A DNA stretch of 7,046 nucleotides from Halovivax sp. (GTDB taxonomy: Archaea > Halobacteriota > Halobacteria > Halobacteriales > Natrialbaceae), in assembly GCA_007135505.1 (NCBI GenBank), contig SLIS01000373.1, positions 1 through 7,046 on the forward strand. The letters are read 5' to 3'. Of this stretch, positions 1 through 6,297 are shown in pieces; the stretch's first letter is position 1; every line of letters begins with the position of its first letter. The notes beneath the pieces were generated by a model. That model did no database searches. It saw only the letters and a list, made by a program, of their open reading frames with translations, and was not told the DNA's origin. The translations under genes were made by a program, and so were the position numbers.

Positions 1-191
1 ACGCGCAGGTCATCGGTCGTCACGACCCGGTCCTCCCACCGCGTGGGGTCCCGGTCGTCGAGGCCATGCTCGCGCTCACCCTCGTCGACTTCATGCTGCT
101 CGCCGGTCGCCTCAATCCGGATCGCATCGACGACCGACCCGGAGCGTACGCCACCGACTACCACCCGAGCAACCCGCGGACCGATTCGTAG
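1..191 (+). CDS. aroC: chorismate synthase, C-terminal fragment (5' end outside window)
   Basis: Chorismate synthase converts 5-enolpyruvylshikimate-3-phosphate to chorismate, the last step of the shikimate pathway, in the cytoplasm with reduced FMN. Reading from base 3 gives 62 codons ending in TAG at 189-191, with no start because the gene enters from the left edge. The visible peptide carries the conserved C-terminal signature GRHDPVLPPRGVPVVEAM, matching the family pattern GRHDP...PR..PV.EAM, followed by a hydrophobic helix and a short polar tail. The neighbouring frames over the same bases give Arg/Ser-rich translations typical of shadows. The next gene starts 407 bp downstream in the same direction, so an operon with porAB is unlikely. 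Family assignment rests on motif recognition and is strong despite the short length. Confidence 0.9.
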   Translation, partial: AQVIGRHDPVLPPRGVPVVEAMLALTLVDFMLLAGRLNPDRIDDRPGAYATDYHPSNPRTDS

Positions 192-458
192 AAGACGGTT
201 CCCCGGGTTCCGTTTCCGTCGAACTACGTCCCGGGATCCGGCTACCGGGGAGCTGACCGTTCGACCGACTCGTTTCGGCCGACCGGAGCCGCTGCGAACG
301 GCTGCCGCGAGTTCGGTCGGGTGAGCGAGGAACGTCCTCGACCGGACAGTCACGGTCTCGATCACCGACCCGTACCGGTGCTGGCGGTTCGTGGTCACGT
401 CGTCGGTTATTCTGAAACGTGGTTCACCCGGGTCGAAAATTCCGTGTCGACTATTTCA

Positions 459-490
459 GGGATGGCCGCCCGCCGGCGTCATTCCATCCC
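459..490. other. inverted repeat, possible hairpin or protein-binding site
   Basis: The 7-bp arms gggatgg (459-465) and ccatccc (484-490) are perfectly complementary around an 18-base GC-rich spacer and are followed by T-rich sequence (gattcctcattcttc). It lies about 270 bp after the aroC stop and about 110 bp before porA. It could be a late terminator for aroC readthrough, an operator for porAB, or chance. The arms are too short to choose between these. Confidence 0.25.
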
Positions 491-529
491 GATTCCTCAT
501 TCTTCATGATAAATGCATGCTAATCGATA

Positions 530-560
530 GCAAAGGCTTTAGACCGTGTCTCGCAAAATT
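530..560 (+). promoter_or_regulatory. candidate porA promoter (two possible TATA elements)
   Basis: Two TATA-like elements lie upstream of the porA ATG. One is ctttaga (537-543), preceded by the A-rich caaagg at 531-536 that could be a BRE; it would put transcription start near 567 and a leader of about 32 nt. The other is caaaatt (554-560), which would give a leader of about 15 nt. No Shine-Dalgarno sequence is visible before the ATG, which is common in haloarchaea. Which element is used cannot be told from sequence. Confidence 0.4.
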
Positions 561-598
561 CGCGTACGGAGCCAGCGAGGCCACACTTTCATAGAATC

Positions 599-2497
599 AT
601 GAGCAACGACGAACTCATCTGGCGAATCGCGGGCGGTTCCGGGGACGGGATCGACTCGACGAGCCAGAACTTCGCAAAGGCCCTGATGCGCTCGGGGCTC
701 CACGTGTTCACCCACCGCCACTACCCCTCGCGCATTCGTGGCGGTCACACGTACGTGGAGATCCGCGCCGCGGGCCACGAGGTACAGTCACGCGGCGACG
801 GCTACAACTTCCTGCTTGCGCTCGGCGACTCGTTCGCACGCAATCCGCAGGAGGAAGCGTACTACGGTAACGAGGAGCTCAAACCGCTCTCGGAGAACCT
901 GGACGATCTCCGTGAAGGTGGCGTCATCGTCTACGACGAGGGACTCCTCGACGCGGATGAAATCGCCGAACTCGACCTCGAGGAGCGGGCCGCGGAGAAC
1001 GACTGGCACGTCTACCCGGTCGATCTCCGCGGGCTCGCGAAGGAACACGGGCGCGAGGTCATGCGCAACACGGCCGGCGTCGGTATCACGGCCGGCCTGA
1101 TCGACATGGACCTGGCCAACATCGAGGACCTGATGCAAGACGCCATGTCCGGGGACGTCCTCGAGGCGAACCTGGATATCCTCCACGAGGCCTACGAAAT
1201 GGTGGACTCGGAGTTCGACCAGGTACCGGACCTCACCGTTCCCACGGGCGAACACGAGTCAGAGCAGGCGTTGCTCTCGGGATCGAACGCGATCGCCTAC
1301 GGCGCGATCGACGCCGGCTGCCGGTTCATCTCCGGCTACCCGATGACGCCGTGGACGGACGTCTTCACGATCCTGAGCCAGAATTTCCCGGACATGGGCG
1401 GCGTCTCCGAGCAGGTCGAAGACGAGATAGCCGCGGCCGCACTGGCCGTCGGTGCGAGTCACGCGGGTGCGAAGGCCATGTCCGGCTCCTCGGGCGGTGG
1501 CTTCGCGCTAATGTCCGAACCGCTGGGCCTCGCCGAGATGACCGAGACGCCGATCGTCCTGCTCGAGTCGATGCGCGCCGGTCCCTCGACCGGCATGCCG
1601 ACGAAGCCGGAGCAGGGGGACTTAGAACACGTCCTCTATACGAGCCAGGGCGACTCCACCAGGGTCGTCTTCGCTCCCGGCACCGTCGAGGAAGCCTACG
1701 AGCAGACCCGGACGGCGTTCGAGATCGCCTACGACTACCAGATCCCGACGATCCTCATCTACGACCAGAAGCTCTCGGGAGAGAACAAGAACGTCGACGT
1801 CGAGTTCTTCGACCGGGAACCGTCACCGGACCTGGGCTCGACGCTTACCGAGGAGGAACTGGCGGAGGCCGCCCACGACGCCTCCGGCAAGTTCGAGCGC
1901 TTCAGCTACGACGGCGAGAAGGGGGTCAGTCCCCGCTCGCTGCCCGGCCAGGCGGGTGGCCGGTACCTCGCGACCGGTAACGAGCACACCCCGGTCGGCC
2001 ACATCAGCGAGGATCCGGACAACCGGGTCTACCAGATGGAGCGTCGCCTCGAGAAGCTCGAACACATCCGCGAGGACTTAGACGAGGGCGAGACGAACCA
2101 GACCTACGTCGGCCCCGACGACGCCGACTACGGCCTCATCACCTGGGGGTCCTCCCAGGGTGCGGTCTTCGAAGCCGTCTCCAGACTCAACGACGACGGT
2201 CACTCGGTCAAGGCAATCAGCGTCTCGGACATGATGCCGCTGGCGGAGGCGGAACTCACCGCGTTCATCGAGAGCGTCGACGAGGCGATGGTCGTCGAGA
2301 TGAACGCCACCGCACAGTTCCGCGGGCTGATCCAGAAGGAACTCGGCCGCTTCGGCGAGAAGCTCACCAGCCTGCTGAAGTACAACGGCAACCCGTTCGA
2401 GCCCGCCGAGATCGTCGAGGCGTACGAACTCACCCTCGACGGCAGCGGGGCCGAACCCAGTGCACAGGTCCGGATCGAACCGGCCGCAGGTGATTGA
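599..2497 (+). CDS. porA: pyruvate (2-oxoacid):ferredoxin oxidoreductase, alpha subunit (fused gamma-alpha)
   Basis: This is the large subunit of a 2-oxoacid:ferredoxin oxidoreductase, which oxidatively decarboxylates a 2-oxoacid to its acyl-CoA and passes electrons to ferredoxin in the cytoplasm. The 632-residue chain begins with a gamma-type domain (about residues 5-200, with IAGGSGDGIDS at 10-20 and YPSRIRGGHTYVEI at 42-55). The alpha/pyrimidine-binding domain follows (about 225-400), with YPMTP at 247-251 in the place of the YPITP motif of archaeal enzymes and TKPEQGDL at 335-342. A transketolase-C-like domain ends the chain (about 505-610). The length fits halobacterial PorA better than the shorter KorA as I remember them. 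Pyruvate versus 2-oxoglutarate cannot be proved from sequence, so korA is the alternative. porB follows after 2 bp and supplies the thiamine diphosphate and Fe-S sites. Confidence 0.85.
   Translation: MSNDELIWRIAGGSGDGIDSTSQNFAKALMRSGLHVFTHRHYPSRIRGGHTYVEIRAAGHEVQSRGDGYNFLLALGDSFARNPQEEAYYGNEELKPLSENLDDLREGGVIVYDEGLLDADEIAELDLEERAAENDWHVYPVDLRGLAKEHGREVMRNTAGVGITAGLIDMDLANIEDLMQDAMSGDVLEANLDILHEAYEMVDSEFDQVPDLTVPTGEHESEQALLSGSNAIAYGAIDAGCRFISGYPMTPWTDVFTILSQNFPDMGGVSEQVEDEIAAAALAVGASHAGAKAMSGSSGGGFALMSEPLGLAEMTETPIVLLESMRAGPSTGMPTKPEQGDLEHVLYTSQGDSTRVVFAPGTVEEAYEQTRTAFEIAYDYQIPTILIYDQKLSGENKNVDVEFFDREPSPDLGSTLTEEELAEAAHDASGKFERFSYDGEKGVSPRSLPGQAGGRYLATGNEHTPVGHISEDPDNRVYQMERRLEKLEHIREDLDEGETNQTYVGPDDADYGLITWGSSQGAVFEAVSRLNDDGHSVKAISVSDMMPLAEAELTAFIESVDEAMVVEMNATAQFRGLIQKELGRFGEKLTSLLKYNGNPFEPAEIVEAYELTLDGSGAEPSAQVRIEPAAGD
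2488..2494 (+). promoter_or_regulatory. Shine-Dalgarno sequence of porB
   Basis: AGGTGAT matches the archaeal anti-Shine-Dalgarno complement (GGAGGTGATC) and ends 5 bases before the ATG at 2500. It lies inside the last codons of porA. It decides the porB start: the in-frame TTG at 2494 overlaps it and is rejected. Confidence 0.8.
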
Positions 2498-2499
2498 CC

Positions 2500-3435
2500 A
2501 TGAGTGCATTCAACGCAATCGGCGAGAACCGCGAGGTAGAGAGCGACGAGTACACGGCTGGGGTCGAACCGCAGCCGACGTGGTGTCCCGGCTGTGGCGA
2601 CTTCAGCGTCCTCAAGGCGCTGAAACAGGCCCTGCCGGAGGTTGGGCGCAACCCCGAGGAGGTTCTCTGCGTCACGGGTATCGGCTGTTCGGGCAAGCTG
2701 AACAGCTACCTCGACTCCTACGGCTTCCACACCATCCACGGTCGGTCCCTGCCCGTGGCCCGCGCGGCCAAGCTGGCGAATCCCGGCCTCGAGGTCGTCG
2801 CCGCTGGCGGCGACGGCGACGGGTACGGCATCGGGGGCAACCACTTCATCCACAGCGCCCGCGAGAACCACGACATGACCTACATCGTGTTCAACAACGA
2901 GGTGTTCGGCCTGACGAAGGGCCAGACCTCGCCGACGAGCCCGAAGGGTCACAAGTCGAAGACCCAGCCGTCGGGTAGCGCGAAGGATCCGCTTCGCCCG
3001 CTCTCGATGGGGCTGACCGCCGGCGCGAGCTACGTCGCCCGGACGGCCGCGGTCAACCCGAACCAGGCGAAGGAGATCCTGGTCGAGGCGATGGAACACG
3101 ACGGGTTCGCCCACATCGACTTCCTGACCCAGTGTCCGACCTGGAACAAGGACGCCCGGCAGTACGTGCCTTACGTCGACGTCCAGGAGTCCGAGGACTA
3201 CGACTTCGACGTCACGGATCGCCGCGAGGCTGCCGATATGATGTACGAGACCGAGAGCGCCCTCTACGACGGCACCGTCCTCACCGGCCGGTACTACGTC
3301 GACGAGGACCGTCCGTCCTACCAGGAGGAAAAGCGAACCGTCGGCGAACTGCCCGACGAACCGATCGTCGAGCGCTACTTCGACGACGACGCCGAGTGGG
3401 AGCGCAGCTACGACCTGCTCGATCGACACAAGTAA
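2500..3435 (+). CDS. porB: pyruvate (2-oxoacid):ferredoxin oxidoreductase, beta subunit
   Basis: This is the catalytic small subunit, which binds thiamine diphosphate and one [4Fe-4S] cluster and works with PorA as an alpha-beta enzyme, known in halobacteria as an alpha2-beta2 tetramer using ferredoxin. In the 311 residues, Cys29 and Cys32 (WCPGCGD), Cys63 (GIGCSGK) and Cys212 (LTQCPTW) match the four cluster ligands of archaeal two-subunit enzymes. The diphosphate/Mg site is GGDGDG at 103-108 with the paired Asn132-Asn133 (FNNEVFGLTKGQ), the usual GDG...NN thiamine diphosphate motif. The 311-residue length matches halobacterial PorB as I remember it. The start is ATG 2500, 2 bp after the porA stop with a good Shine-Dalgarno, implying co-transcription and coupled translation. 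The korB alternative is less likely but not excluded. Confidence 0.87.
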   Translation: MSAFNAIGENREVESDEYTAGVEPQPTWCPGCGDFSVLKALKQALPEVGRNPEEVLCVTGIGCSGKLNSYLDSYGFHTIHGRSLPVARAAKLANPGLEVVAAGGDGDGYGIGGNHFIHSARENHDMTYIVFNNEVFGLTKGQTSPTSPKGHKSKTQPSGSAKDPLRPLSMGLTAGASYVARTAAVNPNQAKEILVEAMEHDGFAHIDFLTQCPTWNKDARQYVPYVDVQESEDYDFDVTDRREAADMMYETESALYDGTVLTGRYYVDEDRPSYQEEKRTVGELPDEPIVERYFDDDAEWERSYDLLDRHK

Positions 3436-3455
3436 CACACGCCGTCGCGAACCAG

Positions 3456-3480
3456 GTTCTCGTTTCGCTCTGTTCTCGTT
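3456..3480 (+). terminator. pyrimidine-rich stretch after porB, possible terminator
   Basis: About 20 bp after the porB stop there is a T/C-rich run containing gttctcgtt twice (3456-3464 and 3472-3480). Archaeal transcription often ends at U-rich tracts without a strong hairpin, and this lies between convergent genes. The T runs are short (at most three), so the call is weak. Confidence 0.3.
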
Positions 3481-3516
3481 CAGCTCGATACTTCGTGCCA
3501 ATTCGTGGGAGATTCC

Positions 3517-3570
3517 ATCGGTCCACCGTCGGTCATCGAGCCACCGCCGATTATCGAGCCACCGACAAAG
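3517..3570. repeat. three imperfect tandem copies of an 18-bp unit
   Basis: Copies start at 3517, 3535 and 3553, exactly 18 bp apart. Their first twelve bases are atcggtccaccg, atcgagccaccg and atcgagccaccg, so copies 2 and 3 share a perfect 12-mer. Over the full unit, copies 1/2 agree at 13 of 18 positions and copies 2/3 at 14 of 18. The array lies in the gap between the convergent porB and small membrane protein genes, just past the latter's stop. It has no visible coding role. Confidence 0.75.
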
Positions 3571-3589
3571 AGTCGATTTCCACGCTCGC

Positions 3590-3919
3590 CTACGGCCAGC
3601 CCTGCTGGGGTGTCCAGCCACGCGCCAGTAGCTTGGTGAGGTAGCTACTGACCAGTAACACGACGAGCAACAGCCCCAGCGCGGCCGGTTCGAATCCGAA
3701 CGCGATCTCCCGCAGGCCGTGGGCGAGCGTCACGAGTCCCATGAAGAGGGCGACGGCACCGACGCGGCGACCGACGACGACCGGATCGGCGTCGCCGGAC
3801 TCGTCGAAGTCGGCGTGCAGGTCGGCTCGACCGCGGACGGCGATGAGGTAGCCAAGTCCGAGAATCGCGAGTCCGCCGAGTACCCAGACGCCGCCACTGA
3901 GCCAGTGTACCTCGACCAT
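3590..3919 (-). CDS. small three-helix membrane protein, function unknown (DUF3784-like at best)
   Basis: I do not firmly recognise this 109-residue protein. It has three predicted membrane segments (about residues 7-27, 49-68 and 78-99). An acidic loop lies between the first two (ADFDESGDADP, about 36-46), and a short polar tail ends in GWTPQQGWP. The layout, with GLGYLIAVRG after helix 1 followed by a polar linker, loosely recalls small DUF3784-type membrane proteins; that link is a guess. The ATG at 3919 is chosen over an ATG 36 bases further out because a TATA-like element sits about 27 bp before it, fitting a leaderless transcript, and because the 12 extra residues would include basic, non-conserved-looking sequence overlapping the promoter. 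The gene is convergent with porB and divergent from the Lrp-type regulator. Confidence 0.7.
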   Translation of the reverse strand: MVEVHWLSGGVWVLGGLAILGLGYLIAVRGRADLHADFDESGDADPVVVGRRVGAVALFMGLVTLAHGLREIAFGFEPAALGLLLVVLLVSSYLTKLLARGWTPQQGWP

Positions 3920-3941
3920 CGGTCGGTGTCGGTTGGGGCCG

Positions 3942-3951
3942 TGAATAAGCG
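3942..3951 (-). promoter_or_regulatory. TATA-like element of the small membrane protein gene
   Basis: On the minus strand the sequence reads GCTTATTCA around 3946, about 27 bp before the ATG at 3919. This is the expected TATA-to-start distance for a leaderless haloarchaeal mRNA. It supports that start codon over the upstream ATG at 3955. Confidence 0.5.
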
Positions 3952-3980
3952 TCACGATAGCGATCCGACTGGCAAGACAC

Positions 3981-3994
3981 CGATCGGCCGATCG
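3981..3994. promoter_or_regulatory. 14-bp perfect palindrome in divergent promoter region, candidate operator
   Basis: CGATCGGCCGATCG is its own reverse complement. It lies between two divergent genes, about 30 bp beyond the TATA-like element of the membrane protein gene and about 115 bp before the regulator ATG. Lrp-family proteins bind short palindromes near their own genes, so it could be an operator. About 0.4 palindromes of this length are expected by chance in 7 kb of random sequence, so the evidence is slight. Confidence 0.35.
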
Positions 3995-4060
3995 AGACGC
4001 CTCGTTGTCGGGCCAGACCTGTCCCGGCGGGTGAATTTCGCCTCCGTGAGTGTTGGTTTC

Positions 4061-4080
4061 CGATTCAAAAGGTATTTTTC
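4061..4080 (+). promoter_or_regulatory. promoter of the lrp-nosL pair
   Basis: The TATA-like gtattttt at 4072-4079 is preceded by A-rich cgattcaaaa (4061-4070), a plausible BRE. The TATA centre is about 27 bp before the ATG at 4103, which predicts a leaderless transcript. It is the most AT-rich spot in this gap and supports the 4103 start. Confidence 0.65.
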
Positions 4081-4102
4081 CGCTGGAGCAAAACCAGGGG
4101 AC

Positions 4103-4531
4103 ATGAGTAGCCAGTCGACGCGGGAGCAGATCCTCGACGTCCTGGAATCCGACGCCCAGGCCTCCTACGCGGAGATCGCGGACCGGGCCGACGTCTCCAA
4201 ACCGACGGTGCGCAAGTACATCAACGAACTCGAGTCCGAGGGGGTCATCGTGGGGTACTCGGCCGACGTCGATCCGAAGAAGCTATCGAGTCAGCTGATC
4301 TCGCTCGTCGGGATGGACGTCGCGAGCGAGTCCTACGTCGAGGCGACCCAGGCCCTGAAATCCCTCGAGGAAGTCGAGACGCTCTACAGCTGCAGCGGCG
4401 ATCACATGCTGCTCGCCGAGGTGCGAGCGCCGGACGGTGACGAACTGGGCGAGATCATCAGCGAGTCGATCCTCGGGATCGATGGGGTCACGGCCGCCCA
4501 CCCTTGTTTCCTCCAGGAACGCCTGAAATGA
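4103..4531 (+). CDS. Lrp/AsnC-family transcriptional regulator
   Basis: This is a 142-residue DNA-binding regulator of the Lrp/AsnC (feast/famine) family, a group that usually acts as dimers or octamers binding amino acids or other small ligands. The N-terminal winged helix-turn-helix is at about residues 7-52 (AEIADRADVSKPTVRKYINE at 23-42, then LESEGVIVGY). The C-terminal RAM/ligand domain is at about 64-138, with the typical CSGDHMLLAEV strand at 97-107. The length is normal for the family. No TRASH-type metal-binding cysteine module is seen; Cys97 and Cys135 are the only cysteines. The start is ATG 4103, placed about 27 bp after a TATA element; the frame stays open further upstream but runs into the promoter. 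Its TGA overlaps the next start codon as ATGA, so it is co-translated with the NosL-like gene and may control it. The ligand is unknown. Confidence 0.9.
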   Translation: MSSQSTREQILDVLESDAQASYAEIADRADVSKPTVRKYINELESEGVIVGYSADVDPKKLSSQLISLVGMDVASESYVEATQALKSLEEVETLYSCSGDHMLLAEVRAPDGDELGEIISESILGIDGVTAAHPCFLQERLK

Positions 4532-5274
4532 CACCTCACGACCCGATCGACGCGTCTGTAACCGACACGGCCGAAACGACGCCGACGGCCGCGGCCGATG
4601 CCGACCAACCAGTTGTCGGGGCGGAGGCCGACCCGGCAGCCGACCGCCCGACGCGCCGACGCCTGCTGGTCGGTTCGGGCACGGTCGGGGCGGCTCTGCT
4701 GGCTGGCTGTACGAATTTTGGCTCCGGCGACAGCGCCGACGACCAGAGCGCCGGTGGCGCGGACGACGATGGGGCCAGCGACGCGGCCGCCGCGAACGAC
4801 TACTACGACGCGGCGTCCTACGCCGAGGCGGACCACCCGATATCGGAACCGGCGCCGTTCGATGCCGACCAGCACTGTCCGGTCTGTGGCATGCGCGTCG
4901 AGAATTCGTGGGGCTGGCGCTGTCAAGTCGCCCACGCGGACGCGACGGGGCTCTTCTTCGATACGCCGGGGTGCCTACTGGCCTACTACGTCCTCCCGGA
5001 CGCTCACGCCACGGCGGAGCCGATCGAGGCGGTCTGGTTCTCCGACTTCGAGACGCAGGACCTCTTCGCCGCGAGCGAGGGCTACCTCGTCGCGGAGACC
5101 GATCTGGACCGCCAGACGTTCCTCATGGGCGGGAGTCCACTTCCGGTCGAAACCCACGAGCAGGCGACGGCGTACGTGGACGAGTACGACGACCTCTCCG
5201 CGGACGACATCGTCACCATCGATGACGTGGATCGCGAACTCGCCGAGTTCTATCGCGGCGACCGCATGCCCTGA
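4528..5274 (+). CDS. NosL-family copper-chaperone-like Tat lipoprotein
   Basis: NosL proteins are membrane-anchored copper-binding proteins that help load nitrous oxide reductase; related proteins occur without that enzyme. The 248-residue chain has RRR at 43-45 followed by LLVGSGTVGAALLAGC, a twin-arginine signal with a lipobox whose Cys61 would be lipidated, so it should act outside the cell membrane. An acidic low-complexity linker follows (about 65-100). The NosL core then begins with CPVCGM at 117-122, Cys132 and FFDTPGCLLAYY (Cys149), and contains TFLMGGSPLPV near 197-206. The start ATG overlaps the regulator's stop (ATGA). No ATG, GTG or TTG lies in frame between it and the twin arginines, so a 42-residue acidic n-region is required. 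No nosZ, nosD, nosF or nosY is visible, so nosL itself is not assigned as a symbol. The partner is unknown. Confidence 0.85.
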   Translation: MTPHDPIDASVTDTAETTPTAAADADQPVVGAEADPAADRPTRRRLLVGSGTVGAALLAGCTNFGSGDSADDQSAGGADDDGASDAAAANDYYDAASYAEADHPISEPAPFDADQHCPVCGMRVENSWGWRCQVAHADATGLFFDTPGCLLAYYVLPDAHATAEPIEAVWFSDFETQDLFAASEGYLVAETDLDRQTFLMGGSPLPVETHEQATAYVDEYDDLSADDIVTIDDVDRELAEFYRGDRMP

Positions 5275-5317
5275 GAGCGTGATCGAACCCCGTCACACGA
5301 CGCCCATCGCCCGCAGT

Positions 5318-5331
5318 CGAAAGTGTTTGGA
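5318..5331 (+). promoter_or_regulatory. possible promoter of the EamA transporter gene
   Basis: The sequence cgaaag (5319-5324) could be a BRE and tgtttgg (5324-5330) a degenerate TATA element. Its centre is about 28 bp before the GTG at 5355, the spacing seen at other genes here. The TATA match is poor, and readthrough from the NosL-like gene 80 bp upstream is an alternative. Confidence 0.35.
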
Positions 5332-5354
5332 CGATTCGCCCGCTCTTCTTCGGC

Positions 5355-6275
5355 GTGCGTCCATCGACGAACTACCGCGTCGCCCCGCTCACGGCGCTCG
5401 CCGCCGCCGTCTTCGCCGCGAGCACGAGCGCGATTCTCGTTCGCTGGAGCGTCGCTCCGTCGTCCGTCGCCGCCTTCTATCGCGTCGTCTTTACGACGCT
5501 TCTCGTCGCGCCGATCGCGGTCGCGTTCCATCGCGAGGAGTTCGCCAGGCTCTCGACGCGCGACCTCGGTTTCGCTACGCTCGCCGGTGTCGCGCTCGCG
5601 ATCCACTTCGCGACCTGGTTCGAGAGCCTGAACCACACGAGCGTCGCGGCGAGCGTGACGCTGGTCCAGACCCAGCCGATCTTCGTCGCGATCGGGGCCG
5701 CGCTCGTCCTCCACGAGCGAGTGACCCGGGCGACCGTCGCGGGGATCGTCGTGGCTATCTTCGGGGCGGCCGCGATGTCCTTTGGCGACGCTGGACAGGC
5801 GCCGCTCTCCGACGCGACGGCGTTCGGTAACGCCCTCGCCGTCGTCGGCGCGATCACCCTCGCCGGATACGTCCTGGCAGGACGCTCGATCCGCCAGCGC
5901 GTCTCGCTGTTTCCCTACGTGACCGTCGTCTACACGGCGTGTGCCGTAACGCTGTTCCTGGTCGTCGGCGCGCAGGGCCACGCGTACACGGCGTACCCGC
6001 CCCGCGAGTGGGTGCTCTTTTTCCTGCTAGCGCTACTCCCCGGGGTATTCGGACACACGGTCATCAACTGGACGCTCGAACACCTGGAGTCAGTGGTGGT
6101 CAGCGTGGCCTGGCTGGGTGAACCCGTCGGGGCGACGCTACTCGCCGTCGTGTTACTGGCCGAGGTGCCGGATACCGTGACGGTCCTCGGCGGCCTCGTC
6201 GTCCTCGTCGGAATCGCTATCACGACGATCGAGCGCGAACGACGGACCCATTCGTCCGAGCCGGCACTCGAGTGA
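5355..6275 (+). CDS. EamA/DMT-superfamily transporter
   Basis: This 306-residue integral membrane protein of the drug/metabolite transporter superfamily probably exports or imports a small metabolite; the substrate cannot be read from sequence. It shows the two-repeat EamA layout of about ten helices. The first repeat spans about residues 10-142 (RVVFTTLLVAP near 43-53, HTSVAASVTLVQTQPIFVAI near 94-113, LHERVT at 119-124). The second spans about 155-295, ending with WLGEPVGATLLAVVLLAEVPD at 253-273 and a last helix before a charged tail (ERERR). The parallel LHERVT and LAEVPD elements at the end of each repeat are typical. The start is GTG 5355, the first available in frame, with no Shine-Dalgarno. 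It lies 80 bp after the NosL-like gene on the same strand, so co-transcription is possible but there is no coupling. Confidence 0.88.
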   Translation: MRPSTNYRVAPLTALAAAVFAASTSAILVRWSVAPSSVAAFYRVVFTTLLVAPIAVAFHREEFARLSTRDLGFATLAGVALAIHFATWFESLNHTSVAASVTLVQTQPIFVAIGAALVLHERVTRATVAGIVVAIFGAAAMSFGDAGQAPLSDATAFGNALAVVGAITLAGYVLAGRSIRQRVSLFPYVTVVYTACAVTLFLVVGAQGHAYTAYPPREWVLFFLLALLPGVFGHTVINWTLEHLESVVVSVAWLGEPVGATLLAVVLLAEVPDTVTVLGGLVVLVGIAITTIERERRTHSSEPALE

Positions 6276-6297
6276 GCGCCGTTCGATCACGGCGACG

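Larger units (their letters stand above)
192..598. other. non-coding stretch between aroC and porA
   Basis: This 407-bp stretch holds no convincing gene. The frames open across it translate to Arg/Ser/Pro-rich peptides without the acidic bias of the real proteins here. It contains several short inverted repeats: cgagga/tcctcg around a 3-base loop at 326-340, gggatgg/ccatccc at 459-490, and the 8-bp palindrome tcccggga at 229-236. An AT-richer patch at about 486-540 precedes the probable porA promoter. No tRNA or obvious small RNA structure was recognised. Confidence 0.7.

Noticed and set aside
43..324. 93-codon plus-strand frame overlapping the aroC tail
   Set aside because: The aroC frame over the same bases shows the chorismate synthase signature; this one is Arg/Ser-rich and runs into non-coding sequence.
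2200..3621. 473-codon open frame on the minus strand, antisense to porA and porB
   Set aside because: Two well-recognised genes with conserved motifs occupy the plus strand. The antisense translation has no recognisable domain, and long antisense frames are common in GC-rich haloarchaeal genes.
3685..3705. tRNA T-loop-like ggttcgaatcc
   Set aside because: No flanking T-stem or acceptor stem pairs with it, and it lies inside the coding sequence of the small membrane protein on the other strand.
3719..4102. N-terminal extension of the Lrp-type regulator frame upstream of 4103
   Set aside because: The extra 128 codons run through the promoter and the antisense of the membrane protein gene; the helix-turn-helix domain begins just after the ATG at 4103, as usual for the family.
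4598..5830. 410-codon plus-strand frame spanning the NosL-like and EamA genes
   Set aside because: Its translation is dominated by Arg, Thr and Ser with no acidic bias, a typical shadow of two genes supported by family motifs.
5250..5981. 243-codon minus-strand frame antisense to the EamA transporter
   Set aside because: Arg/Asp/Gly-rich low-complexity translation with no motif; the plus strand encodes a clear ten-helix transporter.
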